This document shows positions 24,848 through 32,753 of a stretch of DNA of 61,941 nucleotides, in pieces. A model generated the notes under the pieces. The model was not told the DNA's origin, made no database searches, and saw only the letters and a program-made list of their open reading frames with translations. The first letter of the stretch is position 1, and each line of letters opens with the position of its first letter. The stretch comes from an uncultured Prevotella sp. Its GTDB lineage: Bacteria; Bacteroidota; Bacteroidia; Bacteroidales; Bacteroidaceae. Position numbers and translations under genes: made by a program. The DNA is taken from the NCBI GenBank assembly GCA_900557405.1, contig USSF01000002.1, forward strand, positions 1-61,941, given 5' to 3'.

Positions 24848-27043
24848 ATGGCAAAAGGTGGAAAGAAAAGAAGACTCAACAAAAAACAGATTGCCGAGAA
24901 GCTGCAGGATTTCTTCATGGAGAATCCCGACAAGCAGCATAGTTTCAAGGAGATATTCAGAGCCCTGAGGCTCGACACCCATCCCGCCAAGATGCTCGCC
25001 GTGGACGTGATGGAAGAGATGGCATGGGACGACTTCCTCGTGCGCAAGGGCGAGAGCGCCTATCAGCTCAACATGAACGGACAGGTGCAGGAGGGTACCT
25101 TCCAGCGCAAGCCGAACGGCAAGAACACCGTGGTGCCCGACGACGGTGCCGCCCCGATTTTCGTGGCCGAGCGCAACTCGATGTTCGCCCTCACCGGCGA
25201 CAAGGTGCAGTTCACGCTCATGGCGCGCCGCAAGAACCATATCCGTGAGGCTATGGTGACGAGCATCATCAAGAGGGCGAAGGACACGTTTGTGGGCAAG
25301 CTGCGGGTGGAGAAGGATTTCGCCTTTCTCGTTTCGGACGGCAACATCTTCGTGCACGACGTGATTATCCCGAAGCGCAAGCTGAAGGGCGGCAAGACGA
25401 ACGAGAAGGCCGTGGTGAAGATCACGCAGTGGCCGTCGAAGGACAACAAGCATCTGGTGGGCGAGGTTATCGACGTGCTCGGCGAGTCGGGCGACAACGA
25501 TGTGGAGATGAACTCCATCCTGGCACAGTACAATTTGCCGTACAAGTATCCGAAACACGTGGAGGAGGCTGCCGAGAAGATCGACCCCACCATCACGGAG
25601 GAGGACTACAAGGAGAGGGAGGATTTCCGCGACGTTACCACGTTCACCATCGACCCGCGCGATGCGAAGGACTTCGACGATGCGCTCTCCATCTGCGAAC
25701 TCTCTAAGGGACTGTGGGAGGTTGGTGTGCATATCGCCGACGTTTCGCATTATGTCACCGAGGGTTCGGTGATTGACAAGGAGGCCGTGAAGCGCGCCAC
25801 GAGCGTGTATCTGGTTGACCGCACCATTCCGATGCTGCCCGAGAGGCTGTGCAACTTCATCTGTTCGCTGCGCCCCGATGAGGAGAAGCTGACCTACAGC
25901 GTCATCTTCGACATGAACGAGGACGGCGAGGTGCTGCGCTGGCGTCTGCGCCACTGCGTGATAAAGAGCAACCGCAGGTTTGCCTACGAGGAGGTGCAGA
26001 GCATCCTTGAGGACAACGGCGTGGTGGACGGTTCGGGCGAACCGGCTCCAAAGCTTCCGGCGGGCATGGAATACAAGGGAGAGTATGCCAGGGAACTGGT
26101 GATGCTCGACCGTCTTGCCAAGAAGCTGCGCGCGGCGAGGTTCAAGCACGGTTCGGTGAAGTTCGACCGTGAGGAGCTGCACTTCGACGTGGACGAGAAG
26201 GGCAAGCCCGTGCGCTGTTATTTCAAGGTGGCGAAGGATGCCAACAAGCTGGTGGAGGAGTTCATGCTGCTTGCCAACCGCACCGTGGCGGAGAGCATCG
26301 GCAAGGTGGCGAAGGGCAAGAAGCCTAAGACGCTGCCGTATCGTATCCACGACGTGCCGGACCCGACTAAGCTCGAGACGCTGCGCCAGTTTGTGGTGAA
26401 GTTCGGCTACAAGATGAAGACCGACGGCACGAAGGGGGCTATAACGAAGAGCCTGAACACGCTGCTCGACGAATGTGCTGGCAAGAAGGAACAGAAGGTG
26501 ATAGAGACCGTGGCGCTGAGGGCCATGATGAAGGCGAAATACAGCATTCACAATATCGGGCATTACGGTCTGGCGTTCGATTACTACACTCACTTCACGA
26601 GTCCTATCCGCCGCTACCCCGACACGATGGTACACCGTCTGCTGACGCGCTATCAGGCAGGCGGACGCTCTGCCAACAAGGAGCATTACGAGGAACTGTG
26701 TGAGCAGTCGAGCAATATGGAACAGATTGCGCAGAATGCGGAGCGCGACAGTATCAAATACAAGATGGTGGAGTTCATGGCGGATAAGGTGGGCAACACA
26801 TACGATGCGCATATCAGCGGCATCACGTCGTTCGGCATCTACTGCGAGATTGACGAGAACCACTGCGAGGGCATGGTGCCGCTGCGCGACCTGAAGGGTG
26901 ACTACTATGACTTCGACGAGCGCAACTACTGTCTCGTGGGCCGTCGCCATCACAGCAAATACCAGCTTGGCGACCCGATACGCATCCAGGTGGCGAAGGC
27001 TAACATGGAGAAGAAGCAGCTCGACTTCAGCGTGGCTGAATAA
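24848..27043 (+). CDS. rnr: Ribonuclease R
   Basis: A processive 3'-5' exoribonuclease of the RNB family that degrades structured RNA. The 731-residue protein has a basic, winged-helix N-terminus (KRRLNKKQIAEKLQDFF), two cold-shock-like domains, the RNB catalytic core with DPRDAKDFDDALS (about 274-286) and a C-terminal S1 domain (TYDAHISGITSFGIYCEI). A TTG-start extension to 24809 is possible, but MAKGGKKRR at 24848 is the normal type of start. It converges on rubrerythrin with a shared terminator. Confidence 0.96.
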   Translation: MAKGGKKRRLNKKQIAEKLQDFFMENPDKQHSFKEIFRALRLDTHPAKMLAVDVMEEMAWDDFLVRKGESAYQLNMNGQVQEGTFQRKPNGKNTVVPDDGAAPIFVAERNSMFALTGDKVQFTLMARRKNHIREAMVTSIIKRAKDTFVGKLRVEKDFAFLVSDGNIFVHDVIIPKRKLKGGKTNEKAVVKITQWPSKDNKHLVGEVIDVLGESGDNDVEMNSILAQYNLPYKYPKHVEEAAEKIDPTITEEDYKEREDFRDVTTFTIDPRDAKDFDDALSICELSKGLWEVGVHIADVSHYVTEGSVIDKEAVKRATSVYLVDRTIPMLPERLCNFICSLRPDEEKLTYSVIFDMNEDGEVLRWRLRHCVIKSNRRFAYEEVQSILEDNGVVDGSGEPAPKLPAGMEYKGEYARELVMLDRLAKKLRAARFKHGSVKFDREELHFDVDEKGKPVRCYFKVAKDANKLVEEFMLLANRTVAESIGKVAKGKKPKTLPYRIHDVPDPTKLETLRQFVVKFGYKMKTDGTKGAITKSLNTLLDECAGKKEQKVIETVALRAMMKAKYSIHNIGHYGLAFDYYTHFTSPIRRYPDTMVHRLLTRYQAGGRSANKEHYEELCEQSSNMEQIAQNAERDSIKYKMVEFMADKVGNTYDAHISGITSFGIYCEIDENHCEGMVPLRDLKGDYYDFDERNYCLVGRRHHSKYQLGDPIRIQVAKANMEKKQLDFSVAE

Positions 27044-27087
27044 GGGCGCATCGATATGCCGACGAGAAAAGGTATATGGATAATAAC

Positions 27088-27126
27088 ATCAAAGCCCCGG
27101 ACCGGAATGCGGTTCGGGGCTTTGAT
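27088..27126. terminator. Bidirectional terminator between rnr and rubrerythrin
   Basis: A long hairpin: ATCAAAGCCCCG (27088-27099) pairs with CGGGGCTTTGAT (27115-27126), with an inner ACCG/CGGT stem. It sits 45 bp after rnr and 68 bp after the minus-strand rubrerythrin stop. Neither side has a long T-run. Confidence 0.75.
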
Positions 27127-27193
27127 ATTAATCTGGGGTGCAGGCCGCATCAGACTTCAGCAGTCCGGCAGACCTGTTCCCTTGTTGGTCTGA

Positions 27194-27748
27194 TTACTTG
27201 AAGTATCTCTTGTAGAGGCCCATGAAGCCTGCGCAGTGGCGAGCTTCGTCCTTTGCCATCTCGTGCACAGTGTCGTGTGTGGCGTCCATGCCGGCAGCCT
27301 TGGCGTTGCGTGCGATGCGGAACTTGTCCTCGCATGCGCCGCGCTCAGCAGCGATACGTGCCTCGAGGTTGCTCTTCGTGTCCTTCAATACGTCGCCCAG
27401 AAGCTCAGCGAACTTGGAAGCGTGCTCTGCCTCCTCGAAAGCGTAGCGCTTGAAAGCCTCGGCAATCTCAGGATAACCCTCGCGGTCGGCCTGACGGCTC
27501 ATTGCGAGATACATACCTACTTCGCCGCACTCACCGTTGAAGTGGGTCTCGAGGTCCTTTATCATCTCGGCGTTGGCGTCTTCCTTGCGTGCTGCGCCAA
27601 GCTCGTGTACTGTGGCGAAAGCCTCTTCGTCATCCTCTTTCAGTTCCTTGAACTTTGATGCCGGAGCCTTGCAAACCGGGCACTGCTCTGGAGCAGCGTC
27701 ACCCTCATAAACGTAACCGCAAACGGTGCAAATAAACTTCTTCTTCAT
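27194..27748 (-). CDS. rbr: Reverse rubrerythrin (peroxide-scavenging diiron protein)
   Basis: Reduces hydrogen peroxide in anaerobes. Here the rubredoxin domain comes first (CTVCGY near residue 6 and CPVCKAP near 33), followed by the ferritin-like diiron domain with Glu/His ligands ([31 protein letters not shown]). That order marks the reverse form. The 184-residue start at [12 protein letters not shown] is chosen over a 41-residue upstream extension that overlaps the promoter. A promoter and palindromes lie upstream. Confidence 0.94.
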   Translation of the reverse strand: MKKKFICTVCGYVYEGDAAPEQCPVCKAPASKFKELKEDDEEAFATVHELGAARKEDANAEMIKDLETHFNGECGEVGMYLAMSRQADREGYPEIAEAFKRYAFEEAEHASKFAELLGDVLKDTKSNLEARIAAERGACEDKFRIARNAKAAGMDATHDTVHEMAKDEARHCAGFMGLYKRYFK

Positions 27749-27841
27749 AATGTCTTTGTTTTTATAATGTTTTGTAATAATCTTGGAAGAATTCCATTTC
27801 CTTTTGTCTCTTCGGAGAGAATGCTTCCTCCTTTTCATTTG

Positions 27842-27872
27842 CAAAGATATGAAAAAAACGATTTGCCTCAAA
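27842..27872 (-). promoter_or_regulatory. Rubrerythrin promoter
   Basis: On minus, TTTG (27872-27869), a 19-bp spacer and TATCTTTG (27849-27842). The -33 element lies in the loop of the dyad at 27859-27886. The leader is about 90 nt. Confidence 0.78.
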
Positions 27873-27886
27873 GTTATAGCAAATCG
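27852..27886. terminator. Dyad overlapping the rubrerythrin promoter
   Basis: CGATTTGC (27859-27866) and GCAAATCG (27879-27886) flanked by A-runs and T-runs on both sides. On the minus strand it ends in TTTTTTT and lies 70 nt past the stop of the pseudouridine synthase gene, so it can terminate that gene; it may also be an operator. Confidence 0.6.
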
Positions 27887-27920
27887 TTTTTCTCTATCAT
27901 GAAATAAATATTATTAATTG

Positions 27921-27956
27921 TGATAACGAATGTTATCAGTTGACAAGTTGTCAACT
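27921..27956. promoter_or_regulatory. Two adjacent palindromes upstream of rubrerythrin
   Basis: TGATAAC-GAAT-GTTATCA (27921-27938) and AGTTGACAAGTTGTCAACT (27938-27956) abut each other 75-110 bp upstream of the expected rubrerythrin start point. They look like binding sites for a dimeric regulator; the protein is unknown. Confidence 0.4.
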
Positions 27957-29581
27957 CATAACCTCTCGTCGGTGAATTCCATACGCCGGCCTGTGGTGGG
28001 ATGGCGGAAGGCGATATGCTCGGCATGGAGCATCAGACGGCTGGCGGAGGGGTGCCCGTAGAGATTGTCGCCCACGATAGGCGTGGCGAGGCCTTCGGCA
28101 TGGGCGCAATGCACGCGCAGCTGGTGGGTTCTGCCGGTATGGGGATAGAGGCTGATGCGGGTCTTGCCGTCTGTTGTGCCTGTTATCTCGTATTCGGTGA
28201 TGGCGGGCTTGCCGTTCTCGTGGTCCACTATCTGTTGCGGACGGTGGGTGGCGCTCGGGGCGAGGGGCAGACGGATGAAGCCGTGGCGTGGGGCATGGGG
28301 CGTACCGTCGAGCAGGGCTGTATAGCGCTTGCTTACCGTCCTGTCGGCAAACTGCCGGTGGAGGAGGCGCAGGGCTTCTTCCGTGCGCGCCACGACGAGA
28401 ATGCCGCTTGTGTCCATATCGAGCCGGTGGGCAGGCATATACCATCCCTCGCCCAGTTCTTCGCGCAGGGCTTCGGCCACGCAACAGCGGTCTACGAGTC
28501 CCGGCATGGAGAGCATTCCCGAGGGTTTGCTCACCACGATGATGTCGGCATCGAGATACAGGATGCGGAGCTTTTCGTCCTCAAGGCGTTTCTTGTGTGG
28601 ATCCGGGTCTACGTCGAGACCCTGGAGCATGAAACCGAGGATGGGCTTGCATTTGCTCTGACAGGCAGGATAATAGTGCAGGTGGTGGCGGATTTCGGTC
28701 TTGGGCGACTTGCCCCACCAGAATTCTGCCATGCAGAGGGGGTGCAGATGGTGGCTGTAGGCGTATTGCAGGAGCTTTGGGGCACAGCAGTCGCCGGCTC
28801 CGGATGGCGGTACGCCTTGCGGCGTATTGCTGAAGATGTCGCAGAGGTTGCAGGTTTCGCCCTTGGCGTTGAGGATATTGTACTGGGAGAAAAGCCAGTG
28901 TTGCAGGTCGTCCGACATTTGTTTGCGCTTCTGCTTCAGTCGGGCGATGGGCGCTTCCTGTGCGTCGAGCGACTGCCTCAAATTGCTTATGGCTTCGTCG
29001 TGGCGCTTCTTGATGCGGCGCAGTTCGGCTTTCTGGAACTGGCTTTCGCGTTTCATGGCGGCGTCCTCGTCGGGCGTGGGCGGTGTATGACTGTTCCTGC
29101 GGCGGTCGCGCTCCGCCTTGGCATCCTTCATCAGCTGCCGGTATGCCTCGGCTTCGGCTTCGGCACGCTTCCTTGCATCGGCAAGGTTGGAGCGCAGGGC
29201 GCACAGCTCAGGGGCTTTCTGCATCTGGCTTATCATGGCGTTGATGGCGGATATCTCGCGCTCGTGGGTCTTGAAATATCCGTCGGGCTGCTGACTGTCG
29301 AATACGGGAGGGACGAAATACTGCCAGTCGTTCCGCCCTGCCAGCAAACCCGAATAGGCGGCGAGGAAACCAAGGTTCCCGTTCTGCTCATCCTTCACGA
29401 CGAGCACTCCGAACATCTTTCCTCCGTCAATCTCCTCCTTCCATTCCGTCCGGGCGGCGAGGTATTGCTGCAGCTCGGCGGCGGCAGCCACACAGAGCGG
29501 ATGCGGAGTGTAGTTGAAGGGGAAGGTGAAGTGTGCGGGGGCTTCATGTATAGGGGCTATGGGGTGGAGTCTGTCGTCCAT
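27956..29581 (-). CDS. RluA-family pseudouridine synthase with N-terminal coiled-coil domain
   Basis: Isomerises uridine to pseudouridine in RNA. The catalytic RluA domain fills residues about 335-541, with HRLDMDTSG (Asp388 catalytic) and PHTGRTHQLRVH. The first 330 residues are extra: a globular part, a long charged coiled coil (about 105-225), and a Cys-rich segment CNLCDIF (244-250) and GAGDCCAPKL (261-270). Similar large RluA proteins exist in Bacteroidetes and some gammaproteobacteria. The start at 29581 (MDDRLHPIAP) is preferred over an upstream extension. The RNA target is unknown. Confidence 0.9.
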   Translation of the reverse strand: MDDRLHPIAPIHEAPAHFTFPFNYTPHPLCVAAAAELQQYLAARTEWKEEIDGGKMFGVLVVKDEQNGNLGFLAAYSGLLAGRNDWQYFVPPVFDSQQPDGYFKTHEREISAINAMISQMQKAPELCALRSNLADARKRAEAEAEAYRQLMKDAKAERDRRRNSHTPPTPDEDAAMKRESQFQKAELRRIKKRHDEAISNLRQSLDAQEAPIARLKQKRKQMSDDLQHWLFSQYNILNAKGETCNLCDIFSNTPQGVPPSGAGDCCAPKLLQYAYSHHLHPLCMAEFWWGKSPKTEIRHHLHYYPACQSKCKPILGFMLQGLDVDPDPHKKRLEDEKLRILYLDADIIVVSKPSGMLSMPGLVDRCCVAEALREELGEGWYMPAHRLDMDTSGILVVARTEEALRLLHRQFADRTVSKRYTALLDGTPHAPRHGFIRLPLAPSATHRPQQIVDHENGKPAITEYEITGTTDGKTRISLYPHTGRTHQLRVHCAHAEGLATPIVGDNLYGHPSASRLMLHAEHIAFRHPTTGRRMEFTDERL

Positions 29582-29954
29582 AATATTCGCTTTGAGGGGT
29601 TGATAAAAAAAACATGCGCGACTTTCCCCAAGCCACGCATGCTGTTTTCTGCTCAATTAAATACTAACTAACAATTTATATTTGCTTTTACCTTGTGCAA
29701 TCTTGAATAATGAGCATTGAACGAGTCAATTTTTCTTTTCTCTGTTGCAAAGTTATCAATGAAACAGGCTTTCAGGCTGTATTTACTGATAAAAAAATAT
29801 GACTTTTTGATAAAAGCCATTGAATGGAACTGTCAGTTATGGCATTAATCGGTGTTGTTGTCAGGTTGAGTTGTCAAATCAGCTGTATGTCTGATGGGGC
29901 GGTGCGGTTTGTCCATGCCGGCAACGGGGGAATTGTTCATGCCTGCAAGGGGTG
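29582..29954. other. Intergenic region between murI and the pseudouridine synthase
   Basis: I see no gene. A minus-strand TAACTTTG (29755-29748) may be the -7 for the pseudouridine synthase. Near-repeats of CATGCCGGCAACGGGG occur around 29912-29953. No clear terminator for murI. Confidence 0.5.
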
Positions 29955-30866
29955 TCATTCAAGCGTGACCTTCTCCACATCGATGTTCTCATGCAGAAAC
30001 AGCTGGGCTGACTCCTGGAACTTGTCGGCACATTCGGTGGTAAGATAATGGCAGGTGCCTCCCTTGGAGCATTTGGAGTCTATCTCGGGATGACGGTGCA
30101 GGTAGTCTTTCAGGCTGCTTGCCACATATTCGCCCTGCGGGATTATCCTCACGCCGCGCGGCACGTATTTCAGAATCTTGTTTATCAGCAGCGGATAATG
30201 CGTGCAGCCCAGTATGATGGAGTCTATCTTGGGGTCGCGGCGCATCAGGTTGCCGATACGTTTCTCCACGAAGTAGTCGGCTCCGGGACTGTCGTATTCA
30301 TTGTTCTCTATCAGCGGAACCCACATCGGGCAGGGTTCTCCCGTGACGTGGATGTCGGGATAGAGCTTCTGGATTTCCATCACGTAGCTTTCGCTCTTTA
30401 TCGTTCCCGTGGTGGCTACGATGCCCACGTGGCGCGACTGCGTCAGGTGGCCGATACATTCTGCCGTGGGACGTATTACGCCGAGCACGCGTCTCGTGGG
30501 GTCAATCTTCGGCAGGTCGTTCTGCTGGATGGAGCGCAGCGCCTTGGCCGACGCCGTGTTGCAGGCGATGATGACGAGCCGGCAGCCCATGCTGAAGAGT
30601 TTCTGCACGGCTTCGAGCGTGAACTGGTACACGATGTCGAACGACCGCGGGCCGTAGGGCGCACGGGCGTTGTCGCCGAGATACAGGTAGTCGTATTGCG
30701 GCAGCGTCTGTCTCATCTGATGGAGGATGGTCAGTCCGCCGTAGCCGGAATCGAAGACTCCGATGGGACCTGGCTTTACTGCTTCTGTCTCCATGATGCC
30801 TGTGTTCTCTGCCTTGTCCCTGTTCTCTGCCTTATCATTGTTCCCTGTTTTATCCGTGATATTCAT
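29955..30866 (-). CDS. murI: Glutamate racemase
   Basis: Makes D-glutamate for peptidoglycan. GVFDSGYGGLT (about 37-47) and the two catalytic cysteine motifs ACNTAS (about 107) and GCTHYPLL (about 220) are intact. The first ATG gives 303 residues with a repetitive polar N-terminus (two DKAEN copies); starting at Met25 (30794) gives 279, nearer the family norm, so the start is uncertain. It is the last gene of the DUF6089-uppS-bamA-skp run on the minus strand. Confidence 0.93.
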   Translation of the reverse strand: MNITDKTGNNDKAENRDKAENTGIMETEAVKPGPIGVFDSGYGGLTILHQMRQTLPQYDYLYLGDNARAPYGPRSFDIVYQFTLEAVQKLFSMGCRLVIIACNTASAKALRSIQQNDLPKIDPTRRVLGVIRPTAECIGHLTQSRHVGIVATTGTIKSESYVMEIQKLYPDIHVTGEPCPMWVPLIENNEYDSPGADYFVEKRIGNLMRRDPKIDSIILGCTHYPLLINKILKYVPRGVRIIPQGEYVASSLKDYLHRHPEIDSKCSKGGTCHYLTTECADKFQESAQLFLHENIDVEKVTLE

Positions 30867-30963
30867 TCTCTTTACCTCCTTGTTCTTTTCTTTTTATATC
30901 CCTTGCGGGTGGGGCCTTCGCCGGTTGCGTATGTATGCTTGTCCGATTATGTCCGGGGTATTG

Positions 30964-31467
30964 TTATCTCAGTGCGTCGGAAATCAGCATGTTGATGTCG
31001 TCGCCCTTCGTGCTGTCTACATACGGACATGCGTCGCCGTCGGTGTTGAGGATGAAGGCGTAGCCGCGCTCGGCGCCGATCTTCTTGATTGCGGCGTTGA
31101 GCTTTGCCTTCAGCGGGGCGTAGGCATCATTCTCTGCCTGCTGGAGCAGGCGCTTTGCCTCTTCCTTGAATTTCAGGTTCTTCTGCAGCAGTTCCTGCAG
31201 CTCTGCCTGGCGCTTGTCGAGGATGGCAGGTGCCATGCTGCGCTGGTTCTCGAGAAAGTCCTCGTATTTGGCGTTGAATTCCTTCTCGGCACGCTTTATT
31301 TCGTTGTCGTATTGCGTGCGCAACTTGTCCACGTTGCTCAGTGCCTGTCCGTATTCAGCCATTGCCTTGAGGGCGGCGTCGTAGCTGAAGTAAGCGAACT
31401 TGAAGTCCTGTGCCGATGCAGAAAGCGTTGCCATAACGACAAAGATCATCAATATAATTCTTTTCAT
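30964..31467 (-). CDS. Skp/OmpH periplasmic chaperone, paralog C
   Basis: A 167-residue periplasmic chaperone for unfolded outer-membrane proteins. It has a signal peptide (MKRIILMIFVVMATLSASAQ), then an alternating charged coiled coil at about 45-120 (KRAEKEFNAKYEDFLENQ) and the Skp-type end GAERGYAFILNTDG. The ATG at 31467 is chosen because it starts the signal peptide. It is the third and most diverged of three tandem copies downstream of bamA. Confidence 0.9.
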   Translation of the reverse strand: MKRIILMIFVVMATLSASAQDFKFAYFSYDAALKAMAEYGQALSNVDKLRTQYDNEIKRAEKEFNAKYEDFLENQRSMAPAILDKRQAELQELLQKNLKFKEEAKRLLQQAENDAYAPLKAKLNAAIKKIGAERGYAFILNTDGDACPYVDSTKGDDINMLISDALR

Positions 31468-31594
31468 GTCTGGATGGGGTTGTTTGTTAATAGAACAAAA
31501 TGTGTCAAAAGCAGGGAGCAATCATCATGAATCCTCTACTTTTGACACACTCCTTACGTCATATATACGTTGGTCGGTATGTTTCGGGTATACC

Positions 31595-32095
31595 TTATTT
31601 CAGCTTGTTCATTTCAGCCTTTACTTCGGCTGTAACGTCCTTGCTCAGAGAGTCGCTGATATAAGGGATGCCGCTTGATACGTCCATGATGTAGACATAT
31701 CCGCCTGCCTTGCCTACGCTCTTGATTGCGTTCTGCAGTTTGGAGATGATAGGCTGCATCTTCTCCTGCTGGAGCTTCTGCAGTGCCTGGCTGTTGTCCT
31801 GCTGTGCCTGCTGGAACTTCTGGTAGAGGTTCTGCAGCTCGGCCTCTGTCTCCTTGCGCTTTGTCTCGTTCATCGTGGACTGGTTCTTGTCATAAGCCTC
31901 TGCCTTGGTCTGGATCTCCTTCTGCATTGCCTGCAGGTCGTTGTCGTAGGCTTTTGCCTGTCCTTCAACCTCTGCACGGGCCTTTACATACTCAGGGAGA
32001 CTCTCGATGACGGTCTGCGAGTTGATGTGTCCGAACTTCTGTGCGAATGTAGCGATTGGTGCGAACAGCATCAACATTAAAATAAGCTTTTTCAT
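31595..32095 (-). CDS. Skp/OmpH periplasmic chaperone, paralog B
   Basis: A 166-residue exported coiled-coil protein with signal peptide MKKLILMLMLFAPIATFAQ. The coiled coil is very Gln- and Lys-rich (QNLYQKFQQAQQDNSQALQK), with the Skp end VGKAGGYVYIMDVSSG. It has its own promoter inside the gene cluster (32141-32172), which would allow it and the genes after it to be expressed apart from bamA. Confidence 0.92.
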   Translation of the reverse strand: MKKLILMLMLFAPIATFAQKFGHINSQTVIESLPEYVKARAEVEGQAKAYDNDLQAMQKEIQTKAEAYDKNQSTMNETKRKETEAELQNLYQKFQQAQQDNSQALQKLQQEKMQPIISKLQNAIKSVGKAGGYVYIMDVSSGIPYISDSLSKDVTAEVKAEMNKLK

Positions 32096-32140
32096 TTCTT
32101 TGTTTTATTTGTTTTTGTTATTAATTATCTATAAGGACTG

Positions 32141-32172
32141 CAAATGTAATATCTTTTTTATTCTCCACCAAA
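32141..32172 (-). promoter_or_regulatory. Internal promoter before skp paralog B
   Basis: On minus, TTTG (32172-32169), a 20-bp spacer and TACATTTG (32148-32141). The leader is about 40 nt. The -33 element overlaps the last codon region of paralog A, whose stop is at 32173. Confidence 0.72.
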
Positions 32173-32688
32173 TTAATTTGCAGAATAGCCGAGCTTTGTG
32201 AGCACTTCATTGCTTATGTCCACCTTGGGGGATGCAAAGATGATGCCTGTGTCGGATGCACGGTCGAGCACGAGCGAATAGCCGCGCAGGTCGCTGATGT
32301 CCTTCACTGCATTGTATATCTCCTCCTGGATAGGTGTCATCAGACTGGTGCGCTTCTTGTAGAGTTCGCCTTCCGGTCCGAAGTATTTCTTTTTCAGTTC
32401 GCTGGCTTCCTTTTCCTTTGCGAGGATGGCTTCCTGACGGGCCTTCTTCTGTTCCTGCGAGAGGAAGACGGACTCGTTCTGGTAGTTCTTGTACATGGTC
32501 TGCACTTCCGTGCCGATGGCGTCCACCTCGGCCTGCCATTTCTTTGCCACCTGTGAGAGCTGCTCGTTGGCCCGCTCATAGGCTGGTATGTTCTTCAGAA
32601 TGTATTCCATGTCGACAAGAGCGAACTTCTGTGCGCTCATTCCCATTGCTGACACCAGCATTACTGCGATAAACAATAATTTCTTCAT
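32173..32688 (-). CDS. Skp/OmpH periplasmic chaperone, paralog A
   Basis: A 171-residue exported Skp homolog: signal peptide MKKLLFIAVMLVSAMGMSAQ, then KFALVDMEYILKNIPAYERA, the usual Skp start, and a charged coiled coil. It ends with GYSLVLDRASDTGIIFASPK. The ATG at 32688 gives a normal signal peptide; the frame continues 13 residues upstream. It follows bamA by 65 bp. Confidence 0.93.
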   Translation of the reverse strand: MKKLLFIAVMLVSAMGMSAQKFALVDMEYILKNIPAYERANEQLSQVAKKWQAEVDAIGTEVQTMYKNYQNESVFLSQEQKKARQEAILAKEKEASELKKKYFGPEGELYKKRTSLMTPIQEEIYNAVKDISDLRGYSLVLDRASDTGIIFASPKVDISNEVLTKLGYSAN

Positions 32689-32753
32689 TGCCTTTATGAT
32701 TTTATTCTTTTTTTTATAGAACTCCACACTTCACACTTCACACTCCACACTCA

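Noticed and set aside
24830..26953. A 707-codon open frame antisense to rnr
   Set aside because: It mirrors the rnr reading frame on the other strand and has no promoter or recognisable domain; the sense frame is clearly RNase R.
28001..29671. A 556-codon open frame antisense to the fused pseudouridine synthase
   Set aside because: The opposite strand encodes intact RluA motifs; the antisense protein shows no family features.
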